Positions 57,401 to 64,000 of a DNA stretch of 64,000 nucleotides are shown here, piece after piece. Below the pieces are notes generated by a model. The model did not search any database. It saw nothing but the letters and a program-made list of their open reading frames with translations, and was not told where the DNA came from. The position numbers and the translations under genes were made by a program. This DNA comes from Erwinia tracheiphila (GTDB taxonomy: Bacteria; Pseudomonadota; Gammaproteobacteria; Enterobacterales; Enterobacteriaceae). The stretch lies in assembly GCF_021365465.1 (NCBI RefSeq), contig NZ_CP089932.1, forward strand, positions 1,860,001 to 1,924,000. The letters run 5' to 3'. Position 1 is the stretch's first letter; each line of letters opens with the position of its first letter.

Positions 57401-57928
57401 GCTGCCCATCGGAAAAATATCCAGTAGCGCACCGCGCGTGGCATATTCGCCGTGTTCCATCACCTGGTCAACATGACGATAGCCTGCCTGCTCCAGTTGA
57501 GAACGTAAAGTATCACGTGACAGATGCTGACCTTTTTTCATTACCAGCGCGTGGCCGTGCAGAAAACTGTGTGGGCACACCAGCTGCATCAGCGTGTTAA
57601 CTGGCAGGATCAGCACGCCATGCGCCATGTAAGGCAGAGCGTGAAGTGTCGATAAACGGGAAGAGATAATTTCCTGGTGAGGAGAGAAGCTGTCAAAGGG
57701 CAGCGTTTCCCAATCGGCCAGGTTTATCACCGTCTCGCAGGTGAACTGTTTAATTTCATCGTGCAGGCGCAGAGCATTTTGCATATCCGGGGTAATTAAC
57801 ACTACCGGACCCTGATGACGTGCGATAATTTCTGCGGATTCGACCGCGCAGGCGGCACCAGTGAGCTGCCCAAGCTGGCGCTGATCGCCTGCTTTGCTGG
57901 GAAGGGTATAACGGGATTGTTCAGGCAT
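54485..57928 (-). CDS. mfd: Transcription-repair coupling factor Mfd
   Basis: 1147 residues, E. coli length (1148). UvrB-like N-domain, RNAP-interaction domain, then the superfamily 2 motor: GDVGFGKTEVAMRAAFLA (Walker A), VDEEHRFGVRHKE, TATPIPRTL, QLRGRVGRSHHQA. It removes stalled RNA polymerase and recruits UvrAB. The frame is intact although prophage debris starts right behind it; the lolCDE genes found near E. coli mfd are absent. Confidence 0.97.
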   Translation of the reverse strand: MPEQSRYTLPSKAGDQRQLGQLTGAACAVESAEIIARHQGPVVLITPDMQNALRLHDEIKQFTCETVINLADWETLPFDSFSPHQEIISSRLSTLHALPYMAHGVLILPVNTLMQLVCPHSFLHGHALVMKKGQHLSRDTLRSQLEQAGYRHVDQVMEHGEYATRGALLDIFPMGSLQPYRIDLFDEEIDSLRLFDVDSQRTLEEVSAINLLPAHEFPTDKTAIELFRTRWREHFDVRREPEHIYQQVSKGTLPAGIEYWQPLFFDQPLVPLFSYLPANSLLVTCGNVETSADRFWQDVNRRFENRRVDPMRPLLAPDTLWLRTDQLFSELKKWPRVQFKHDALAEKASNSNLGYQPLPDLAVQAQAKTPLDTLRRFLESFSGPVIFSVESEGRREALQELLARIKILPKAITRLQEAEKPSHYLMIGASEHGFIDSQRNRALICESDLLGERISRPRQDSRRTINPDVLIRNLAELHPGQPVVHLEHGVGRYIGLTTLETGGITAEYLMLAYAGDAKLYVPVSSLHLISRYVGGADDNAPLHKLGSDVWVRARQKAAEKVRDVAAELLDIYAQRAAKVGFAFKHDWEQYQSFCQSFPYETTPDQAQAINAVLSDMCQPLAMDRLVCGDVGFGKTEVAMRAAFLAVENNKQVAVLVPTTLLAQQHYDNFRDRFANWPVRIEVLSRFRTAKEQAQVLNDTQEGKVDILIGTHKLLQSEIKWRDLGLLIVDEEHRFGVRHKERIKAMRADVDILTLTATPIPRTLNMAMSGMRDLSIIATPPTRRLAVKTFVREFDDLVVREAILREVLRGGQVYYLYNDVENIEKATRRLAELVPEARIAIGHGQMRERELERVMNDFHHQRFNVLVCTTIIETGIDIPTANTIIIERADHFGLAQLHQLRGRVGRSHHQAYAWLLTPHPKAMTTDAHKRLEAVASLEDLGAGFALATHDLEIRGAGELLGEDQSGQMESIGFSLYMELLENAVDALKAGREPSLEDLTSSQTEIELRMPSLLPDDFIQDVNTRLSFYKRIASAEKDGELDELKVELIDRFGSLPDAVRNLLDIAALRLTAKKIGIRRVEANDKGGFIEFAAKNSADPGWMIGLLQKEPQHWRLDGPTRLRFMRDLTERKIRINWVRDFMNQLLTNAA

Positions 57929-58459
57929 AATTAGTCAGGCTGTCTCTTCGTGATAAGGAGAGCAGGGAACCTGTGGTTGTGGTTCCCTTTCGGCTTACCC
58001 GAGTATACCTCTATTTTGCCGATTGTTGCGTGTAGTGCAAGTCCGGTGCGGTCAATGTTTGCCCACCTCAGCTCTTTTTCCGCGTGGTAGCTGTGGTTTT
58101 CGTCGTCCCACGTAATAGCCGGTGTCAGAGTGATCCTGTTCGAAAATATTCAGCACTATTTCTTCCTTTTATATGAACCCACTGTAACATATCCTTTTTG
58201 TATCAGTGATATAGGGTGGAAAGTTCGAAATAAGTCTAAATTAATTTAAAATAATATCCCACTCATTACCCCTTGAATCCCTGTACCTGTCAGTTATTTG
58301 GGCGGATTTATACCCCAACAATCGTTGTGCAAATTTCGATCCATTTTCTGCGGTATGTAGTCTCGCGGACAGGCACCGGAGTTCGTGGAATGAGGGGGAT
58401 TACCTTTCCATGATAAGCTGCACCTATCTCTAAGCCGGGCAAATTCTCCAGATATTCTT
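57929..58459. other. Region upstream of mfd, start of prophage debris
   Basis: Mfd promoter sequences must lie near 57930-58010. Beyond this, short minus-strand frames are readable (58308-58505; and EEIVLNIFEQDHSDTG near 58130-58160) but no family is recognised. Probably phage remnants. Confidence 0.35.
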
Positions 58460-58505
58460 TTGGGAAGAATGCGAGTCCCTTTCTTCGTACCGATAACATA
58501 TTCAC
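58308..58505 (-). CDS. Hypothetical protein, 65 aa
   Basis: MNMLSVRRKGLAFFPKEYLE at the start; small basic product with no recognised domain. It overlaps the opposite-strand frame at 58460-58771, so at most one of the two is likely to be real over the overlap. It lies in the prophage remnant zone. Confidence 0.25.
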   Translation of the reverse strand: MNMLSVRRKGLAFFPKEYLENLPGLEIGAAYHGKVIPLIPRTPVPVRETTYRRKWIEICTTIVGV

Positions 58506-58771
58506 CAGGAGAGGATACCGGTACAGTGGAAAACGCTATTTATATCTGGACACTCAGTGGCTGGGTGCTGGGTGCAGAAGTTGTTCCTGGCTTGGAGGGT
58601 GAGTTTTGCAACATCCGGGAATCGACTGCAAACATGGGAATCAGGCGCATGACAAACCTTATCGAATACTCAACGGCCTGGGCAGTCGGTAACGGTGTGC
58701 GGCTGCGTGAAGTTCTCACTAAACCTGAATGCGGCGCTGAACCTAAAGCTCGCCGGAGGAATAAGGAGTGA
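58460..58771 (+). CDS. Hypothetical phage-region protein
   Basis: Up to 103 residues; the conserved-looking part begins near GTVENAIYIWTLSGWVLGAE. It ends in a basic tail (KARRRNKE) with a purine-rich stretch after. No family recognised. Located just before antiterminator remnants, so a phage regulatory gene is possible. Confidence 0.35.
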   Translation: MGRMRVPFFVPITYSPGEDTGTVENAIYIWTLSGWVLGAEVVPGLEGEFCNIRESTANMGIRRMTNLIEYSTAWAVGNGVRLREVLTKPECGAEPKARRRNKE

Positions 58772-59118
58772 GTCTTCGAATCTCATAGTGGCCCGCAGCT
58801 CTGACTGCAATAAGGCCGGATAGCCTCTTATGCTGATTTACTTACTGTTCATAGGCAATAAATCGTGACCTGGCTAACCAAAATCCTCAGTCACTTCCGT
58901 CCGATCATCCCCGTTATACAGTCAGCACACTGACAATCCTGGGATTTGCAGCCAAAGAGGAAAAAGCGATGAGAGATATTGAGCAGGTTTTAGAGCGCTG
59001 GGGCGCGCGGGCTGGATAATCAGGAGGATGTCTTCTGGCCTCCGTCGCTGCCGGATTTTACGGTCTGATCCCGTCAAAGGTTAGCCGTCGTGTCCAGTGT
59101 TGTATCGAAGGGGAAAGC
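58772..59118 (+). pseudogene. Phage DUF1133-like/antiterminator fragment and spacer
   Basis: At 58970 an ATG opens MRDIEQVLERWGARAG before TAA. This start is typical of lambdoid late-region regulatory proteins that begin MRDIQxVLERWGAW. Later bases give AAGFYGLIPSKVSRRVQCC in other frames, matching the continuation of that family, so a gene broken by frameshifts is likely. Nothing is recognised in 58772-58960. Confidence 0.5.
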
Positions 59119-59544
59119 ATGAAACTAGAAACCGCAGTAAAATACTTCAGCCCTAACAGTCAGATGGTTACGGACAGTTCTCGCACCACGTCGTCAGTCA
59201 GTCTGATCGGTACGAATTTGATGGGGGCAATTGGTTACTGCCAGTCGAAAGCTGAATTTGGAGTATCGGCGTTCCTGGCTAAGACCGGCTGTAACGGAAC
59301 AGGCCGTATGCGTGACCTTGCAGAATCAGCACGGCAGGGCGCGCCGGTAGACAGGGAGTGTGATCGCTGTTCAGGGCGATGCTTTAAACGACTGCCAGCC
59401 AGCAGGTCAGTTACGCTGCTGCTACCAGAATTAACCCAATCATCATGGTCTCGTAACTGGAAGCTATTTTTTGAAATGCTGGTGACCCGGTGTGAGATTA
59501 AAGAAAATTACGCTGACTCAGTATTTCGTGGGATGACCAGATAA
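59119..59544 (+). pseudogene. Phage antitermination protein Q remnant
   Basis: 141 residues. The start MKLETAVKYFSPNSQMVTDS and the GYCQSKAEFGVSAFLAKTG region resemble lambdoid Phage_antitermQ proteins. The Cys-rich zinc part (CDRCSGRC) follows much sooner than expected and the segment between is missing, so an internal deletion is inferred. Such proteins switch on late phage genes. The reading frame itself is open. Confidence 0.65.
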
Positions 59545-59547
59545 TTA

Positions 59548-59745
59548 GAGCCTATAAATAATTCTGTGTAACTGCCACCATATTAAAGGTGAGCACTCAG
59601 GCGGTCACCAAACCCGATAATAAAACGACTTATCGCCAGCCGCCAGTTCTGGATCGGCATACTCCATTTTTTCGACGCATCCCTGATTGCCAGATAAATC
59701 ACCTTACGCACCGAGTCGTCTGTCGGGAATACTTTGCTTCTGTTT
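59548..59745 (-). pseudogene. IS256-family transposase C-terminal fragment with one end
   Basis: Minus-strand translation from about 59745 reads RKVIYLAIRDASKKWSMPIQ, NWRLAISRFIIGFGDRLSAH, then L-stop, the usual C-terminus of IS256-type transposases. Past the stop lies the end GGTGGCAGTTACACAGAATT (inverted, 59548-59579). The same end and last residues occur in the mini-element at 27878-27978. Confidence 0.75.
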
Positions 59746-59945
59746 ATTGCAAATTATTTTTAACTAATTGTTTATTATGCACTTTAATGAATCTTTAATG
59801 ATAAAAGATCAGCATTTGCAATACACAGGATTAACGCAACCCTGTATCTGGGAGAGAAACACTTCTAAAATATGATGCCCGGATGGACTGCAAGCACGAA
59901 AACAAACATGGGGCTTTTGGCGGTTTTGCTGTCCCACCTGTACCA
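59746..59945. other. Spacer between IS256 fragment and phage genes
   Basis: AT-rich to about 59850, then phage-like sequence. No gene supported. Confidence 0.35.
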
Positions 59946-60062
59946 CTATCGGCGGCGAAGATTGACGGGTTTAGTCCATGTGTAAGTGCTGCTGGCTGAA
60001 CGCTCATGATCCGCCCTGCGGCGCTGTGCGGCCAGTGCTCCAGCAATGTTTTTGTGCTGCAT
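59946..60062 (-). CDS. Small phage protein after terminase
   Basis: 38 residues (MQHKNIAGALAAQRRRADHE) starting 9 bases after the terminase large-subunit stop on the same strand. Small basic proteins are common between terminase and portal genes. Portal sequence does not follow, so the module is truncated here. Unrecognised. Confidence 0.35.
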   Translation of the reverse strand: MQHKNIAGALAAQRRRADHERSASSTYTWTKPVNLRRR

Positions 60063-60071
60063 CGATAATCC

Positions 60072-61729
60072 TCAAATCCCGGTGAATGTCGCCAGGCGTT
60101 GCTTATGGGCCTCGGACATATCAAAACTGAAATCTTCATGCTCGGCCTGCCAGGTGCCGAACGCCATTAATCCCGCTATCGCCGGGTCTATCTTGTTGGC
60201 CAATTTCTTTTTGTTCGGCTTAATGTTTGCGTTGGCGTCAGACTCCATCACCACGTTACCAATCGCCCAGGCCAGAACCGGATCGCCGTTGCGCCGTATA
60301 ACCCCGCGGTTTACGAACACCTCCAGCGACTTCGCTACCGGGCTGAATTTAAGGTTGGTCTGCGGGAACGGCTCAACATCGAGACCCGCGCCCTGTAGCT
60401 GGGTGCGTAAGTGCGTGGCGTTCCAGGTATCGAAGCCCACCAGCTTGATTCCGAACACCTCAGCATCACGCAGAATATTGTCACGGATGCGGTCATAGTC
60501 GATGCAGTCACCCGGCGTGGTGCGCATCCAGCCCGATTTAGCCCACTGGCGGTAAATGGCGCGGTTTTTATTGGCTACGTTGTTCAGCTGCGCTTCTGGC
60601 AGGTAGTGACGGGTCAGCAGCCGGATTTCCCGGTCAGACGGGAACGCATAGCAGACGCTGGTAATGTCCCCGGCAGAGGACAGGGCAGGCCCGGCGTAGC
60701 ACTCCATGCCGTACAGGTCAGACTCGCTGTAATCGTCCTTGCAGGCATCCCATGCGCCGGAACCCATTCACGGCGTGGCACCCTGGCACCAGATATTAAA
60801 ACGCTTTGTAAGCATTTCCACCCACTGCGAGGGTATGCCCCTGGCCTTCTGGATGGTGTCAGCCAGCGCCGCACCGTCAACGGAAATATTCAGGTTGGGA
60901 TTGGCCTTTACCCACAGCGCCGGGGAGTCTAACTCGCTTTCGTCGTCCAGCTCGTAAATCAGGGCAAGAAGGGACTCGTTGGTTTCTTCCCCGGACAGAA
61001 TCTGGCAGCAGTAATCATAGTGCTGCTTACAGGCCGATACCACGTTGCTCCCGGAGGTGGTTATAGCGAACAGCAGCCCTTCAGGCCGTGCGCCCATGCC
61101 CAGCTCAAGTGCGGAGTAAACACCGTTATCCGGGTGCAGGTGGTACTCGTCCACAATCGACAGGCTGGGGTTGGTTCCCTCAATAGTCGCTGCTTTGGCG
61201 GCCAGTAGCTTCAGCAGGCTGTTGGATTTTGCGAAAATCATTTTGTGCTGCTGAATGGTCAGGCGCTTTTTCAGCGGCTTTGATAAAAGGCACATCTGGC
61301 GGGCATCATCAAAAACGATACGGGCCTGATCCCGGCTCACGGCGGCGGTGTAAATGTCCTGCTGGCCGTGCTCCATCACCAGAAACCAGTTAGCCAGCAT
61401 TGCGGCCACGGTAGATTTGGCGTTCTTGCGCGGCACCTGAATATAGGCGCTCTTGTATTTCCGGCGTCCGGTGGCCTTCACCCTGAAGCCCAGCAGGCAA
61501 AGGCGAACTGCTGCCACGGCTCCAGCACAATCGACTGACCACACAGCGGGCCTTTAACGTGAGGACAGAGGCGGGAGAATGTGATAAACCGCTCTACCGT
61601 TGCGATGTCGAAACAGTACAGCGGATTATTCAGGTCATTAAAGTAACGCTCTACGGCCTGTTTCACGCGCTTACAGGCGGGTATGGCACCTGATTTTATG
61701 GCGCTGGCATAATCATTCCAGACGGTCAA
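60072..61729 (-). pseudogene. Phage terminase large subunit (HK97-type TerL), inactivated
   Basis: Three minus-strand pieces make one TerL of about 550 residues. 61729-61478 is the N-terminus (EPWQQFAFAC); 61544-60768 is the ATPase part (QVPRKNAKSTVAAMLANWF as Walker A-like, SIVDEYHLHPDNG as Walker B); 60767-60072 is the nuclease part (GFDTWNATHL). Two bases are missing near 61495-61500. At 60768-60770 TGA replaces the Trp codon expected between CQGATP and MGSGAWDAC in the same frame. The prophage cannot package DNA with this gene. Confidence 0.88.
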
Positions 61730-62045
61730 GCTCGTCTTCCTCTACAGGCGTTTTGCGGCGGCTGACCGGATCGAAGCCCAGCAGCGAAGACATTTTAATC
61801 ATGATCTTCTCGGCATCGGCTTTAGCGCTCAGTGAAGGGTTGCGGCTCTCTCCGCCCTGGCTGTTCACAATGCTGAACCCGCGCCGGGCAAGGTCTTCTA
61901 CTGCTTTGCGGTACATGGCGTAATTGACGCAGTACAGCTCAAGATTGTTCCAGTCGGCGGGGTGCAGATCGCCCCGTTCGGCCAGCTGTTTCGCTTTGGC
62001 CTTCCATTGCTGCCGGGCAATGTCATCAAGGTAAGCGGGCGGTTA
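61713..62045 (-). pseudogene. Terminase small subunit (P27-type), N-terminus lost
   Basis: Minus-strand translation gives LDDIARQQWKAKAKQLAERG, DLHPADWNNLELYCVNYAMY and RKAVEDLARRGFSIVNSQGG, a P27-family TerS. It ends at 61713, overlapping the TerL start. The normal N-terminus is missing; instead it is joined to a capsid-like start (62155-62040) in another frame. Confidence 0.7.
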
Positions 62046-62155
62046 CCCTCGTCGGCGTTCAGATCGCGTTTTTCCTCAGTGGCTTTATCCATGATGGAAC
62101 GCATCTGAGTTTTGAGGGCGTTTTTCTCCTGGCGGAGTTCAGGCAATTTTTTCAT
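62040..62155 (-). pseudogene. HK97-type major capsid protein N-terminal fragment
   Basis: MKKLPELRQEKNALKTQMRS and IMDKATEEKRDLNADE match the coiled N-terminal delta domain typical of HK97-like capsid proteins. After about 38 codons the sequence becomes terminase small-subunit sequence in a different frame. A deletion that removed most of the head module is the simplest explanation. Confidence 0.6.
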
Positions 62156-62323
62156 ATCGTGGTTTCTCGTAACGTTAAATGTTGAGACGTGAAACCAGTC
62201 CGGGAATGGGGAGGCCGTCAGTAGTGAGGAACGCTATGTCAGGAGCGAGGCAAACCTGACGGCCGGTGGCGGCTCACGTCTGAGTGCCACACACCAGGAT
62301 ATAGATGAAAAACAGAAAGAAAA

Positions 62324-62342
62324 CCCCCGTCAGAGACGGGGG
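62324..62342. terminator. GC-rich hairpin at the prophage edge
   Basis: CCCCCGTC-AGA-GACGGGGG is a perfect 8-bp stem preceded by an A run on the plus strand (GAAAGAAAA), so it would terminate minus-strand transcription best. It lies between the capsid fragment and IS1 copy C. Confidence 0.65.
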
Positions 62343-62420
62343 TAAGCACGGGTAATCATGGGTACGAATAATTTACAAAATTTGATACAGTGAGCAGGAA
62401 AAATAGGTCTTGACGCAGAT

Positions 62421-62924
62421 TTATTGATAATGATGAAGAGTAAGATACCAACCGATGATCTTATCGTGCATTTCCTCTGACTTCGAAAAGCAAATTGTTC
62501 TGCGGGTCAGTCGTTTGATATGTGTGCGAAGATTAAGATTATGTCGTTCTGTCCGTTGGGTATATTTCTTGCTCACCACGTGGCTTGTTGCACTTAACAG
62601 AACTTTATAAACTGGCCACGCATCTGTCATATAAAAGGCAAGGTTAAATTTGCTTAACAGGGCCAGCAATCGTCGCAGGGTCGGGGCATTTCTCGGGCCG
62701 AAGACGTGGGCCAGAGCACGTTTGCGGATACGGTCATAAGCATAGAACAACCACCGGGGATTGCTTTTACACCGCACGTAAGACCATTGTTCACCGGCTT
62801 CACAGCAGATAACAACCTCCGTTTCGGGGTCGATATTTTCAGCTACCTGCTTTGGCGAAATTTTTTTACGTGCTGCAGAACCGTATTGAGGCTGATACCG
62901 AGGACCCGTGCGGTATCGCGACAT
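62421..62924 (-). CDS. insB: IS1 InsB frame, copy C
   Basis: The DDE catalytic frame is complete and differs from copies A/B by single residues (for example LLSATSHVV). It is expressed as InsAB' through the A7 slip tract in insA. It may be functional. Confidence 0.88.
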   Translation of the reverse strand: MSRYRTGPRYQPQYGSAARKKISPKQVAENIDPETEVVICCEAGEQWSYVRCKSNPRWLFYAYDRIRKRALAHVFGPRNAPTLRRLLALLSKFNLAFYMTDAWPVYKVLLSATSHVVSKKYTQRTERHNLNLRTHIKRLTRRTICFSKSEEMHDKIIGWYLTLHHYQ

Positions 62925-63118
62925 CCGGAACCATTCATGGCCATATTAACAATGGTCTGGTGTGTGTCTGGTTTGGCACCGGAGTAGCTAAAGTTGAGCA
63001 GAAAGGTCTTTGAACAATGCTTGCAGATGTAACGTTGGGCACCGGATGCTGAATGTCCGTTACATCGTACAGCATGAGTTTCATTGCACTGAGGGCAGAC
63101 GACATCAACTTTAGCCAT
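62843..63118 (-). CDS. insA: IS1 InsA, copy C
   Basis: 91 residues, intact (MAKVDVVCPQCNETHAV to VLQHVKKFRQSR), with zinc Cys residues and HTH. With copy C InsB it forms a coding-competent IS1. Confidence 0.9.
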   Translation of the reverse strand: MAKVDVVCPQCNETHAVRCNGHSASGAQRYICKHCSKTFLLNFSYSGAKPDTHQTIVNMAMNGSGCRDTARVLGISLNTVLQHVKKFRQSR

Positions 63119-63216
63119 ATGTTACATCCAAAGCGCAAAGCATACGTGATCAGCAAGTCTGCGTCACGACCGCTTTTAGAGATGGAAGCCCACTTTTTTG
63201 TGGGCTGTAATGATAA

Positions 63217-63606
63217 TTAAGAGGGAAAAAATATTTTTAATTTTATCATTAGTCCAATAAAACAAATAATAAAAGCAAATCCTATTCCTGTCAGAAATGT
63301 ATAATAAAAAGGTGCGACTGTGTAAATTAGATCTTTGTTTTTATCAGGGAAGTTGTACATTATGTTGTCCCTGTTCAGAAATGGTAATTTTTTTTTGCGT
63401 TGTAATCCAAAAAATAAATAAGCTATCACTGGTGCCCCAATAAATCCCATATTTGCATGATATGCATAAAACGTCGGAAGAATATTTTCTTTTTGTAATT
63501 TATCCAGTAAATGATGATAATTTTTGCGATTTAATCCGTATAAAAAAATACAGGTAATCAAACAAATGAGAGGAATTATAGCTATAAACATTGTGATGGA
63601 TTTCAT
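63217..63606 (-). CDS. Putative membrane immunity protein
   Basis: 129 residues with about three hydrophobic helices (MFIAIIPLICLITCIFLYGL; FIGAPVIAYLFFGL; FLTGIGFAFIICFIGLMIK). Very AT-rich. Its ATG overlaps the stop of the upstream gene (63606-63603), as usual for immunity genes placed after pore-forming or membrane-targeting toxins. No family is recognised; the role is inferred from size, topology and position. Confidence 0.5.
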   Translation of the reverse strand: MKSITMFIAIIPLICLITCIFLYGLNRKNYHHLLDKLQKENILPTFYAYHANMGFIGAPVIAYLFFGLQRKKKLPFLNRDNIMYNFPDKNKDLIYTVAPFYYTFLTGIGFAFIICFIGLMIKLKIFFPS

Positions 63607-64000
63607 TTTTTATTTCTCGAAATAATCAAAAAAATATCGACTAATGAATCGCTTGCCTGACTTCCAGCATAGCCAACGGCTAGCGAACCGACAGCAGCAC
63701 AAGCTACTCCCCCCACACCTACTGTGGCGATACCGATGGCAGCACATACTCCCAGTCCGGCAGCTGAACCGATTGCTCCTGTTCCTAGTCCTACCAGCGT
63801 TCCAGCGCCAAATTTTGAATATTGTCTGTAAGCTACTTTCCTGCATTGCCCCTCCCGTCCTGTCGTACAGGCATCAACCACATCATTCGTTGTACCCGCA
63901 AAAGAAAACCCAATACCAATATATCCCCCGGCCTTAAGGAATCGCGCCGCTCTGGCGGCATTACCGACATAATACGAATAGCCCGGAATACCACTCATTC
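63603..64000 (-). CDS. Glycine-rich C-terminal toxin-like protein (partial)
   Basis: At least 131 residues; the frame starts with Met at 63998 but could begin beyond the window. It has a Cys-containing segment (DACTTGREGQCRK) and then a long Gly/Ala-rich hydrophobic stretch (GTLVGLGTGAIGSAAGLGVC and following) like glycine-zipper pore-forming domains. It ends in a lysine tail. With the overlapping small membrane protein it resembles the C-terminal end of a T6SS, contact-dependent or colicin-like effector with its immunity gene. Family not identified. Confidence 0.5.
   Translation of the reverse strand, partial: MSGIPGYSYYVGNAARAARFLKAGGYIGIGFSFAGTTNDVVDACTTGREGQCRKVAYRQYSKFGAGTLVGLGTGAIGSAAGLGVCAAIGIATVGVGGVACAAVGSLAVGYAGSQASDSLVDIFLIISRNKK

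Larger units (their letters stand above)
62406..63171 (-). mobile_element. IS1-family element, copy C (766 bp, no TSD)
   Basis: Same length and ends as copies A and B, with one base change in one end (GGTCTTGACG at 62406). Flanks (AAAAATA / GCTTTTAG) show no target duplication. It joins prophage debris to an unrelated toxin-immunity locus, so it probably marks a recombination joint. Confidence 0.9.

Noticed and set aside
11593..63171. IS1 copies B and C as reciprocal products of one recombination
   Set aside because: Their swapped flanks do not give matching 8-9 bp duplications, so other IS1 copies must be involved.

Overview
The window looks like a gammaproteobacterial chromosome of the Erwinia/Pantoea group (Erwiniaceae). 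The housekeeping genes are close relatives of their E. coli counterparts and in the same order (rne, rluC, maf/yceF, yceD-rpmF-plsX-fabHDG-acpP-fabF-pabC-mltG-tmk-holB-tatD-ptsG, hinT-ycfL-lpoB-thiK-nagZ-ycfP-ndh-ycfJ, mfd). The sequence is full of insertion sequences and broken genes. That resembles a host-restricted, IS-expanded lineage such as Erwinia tracheiphila or an insect-associated Erwinia; this is inference from style, not a database match.

Layout. 1-2045: IS91, IS3 and IS1 sequences. 2134-6877: a very AT-rich five-gene minus-strand operon, the most interesting part of the window. It encodes a GNAT acyltransferase, a lysine/ornithine N-hydroxylase, a stand-alone methionyl-tRNA-synthetase-like enzyme, a small cupin and a glycine/D-amino-acid-oxidase-type flavoenzyme. 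That set matches the known hydrazine-forming (N-N bond) machinery, here with the cupin and MetRS-like parts as separate genes. A perfect CRP-type palindrome lies upstream, and two of the five genes carry one-base frameshifts in poly(A) tracts. 6943-12358: IS fragments around a COG4529 flavoprotein, a frameshifted AEC transporter and a membrane protein cut by IS1.

12359-22168: two tandem integrative elements at the 3' end of a tRNA-Asn gene. Each has a P4-type integrase; one also has an AlpA-like regulator and a RepL-type replication protein. Two 1201-bp IS481-family copies are inserted in them, one splitting an integrase. 22187-28640: the amn - ybjJ-like - (tRNA-Asn remnant) - cbl region, a GNAT fragment, an IS256-derived mini-element and an IS200.

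28645-53898 is an almost intact core block: RNA turnover (rne, rluC), fatty-acid synthesis (plsX-fabF), one-carbon, replication and envelope genes (pabC, mltG, tmk, holB), glucose uptake (ptsG with a conserved SgrS target), peptidoglycan genes (lpoB, nagZ) and respiration (ndh with a perfect FNR box). Damage here is small: ycfL is dead and a degenerate IS5-family element sits at the end of ycfP. mfd follows, but its usual neighbours bhsA, comR, ldtC and lolCDE are absent. 57929-62400 holds remnants of a lambdoid/HK97-type prophage (antiterminator, TerL with nonsense and frameshift, TerS fused to a capsid start). After a third IS1, the window ends with a probable glycine-rich toxin and an overlapping membrane immunity gene.
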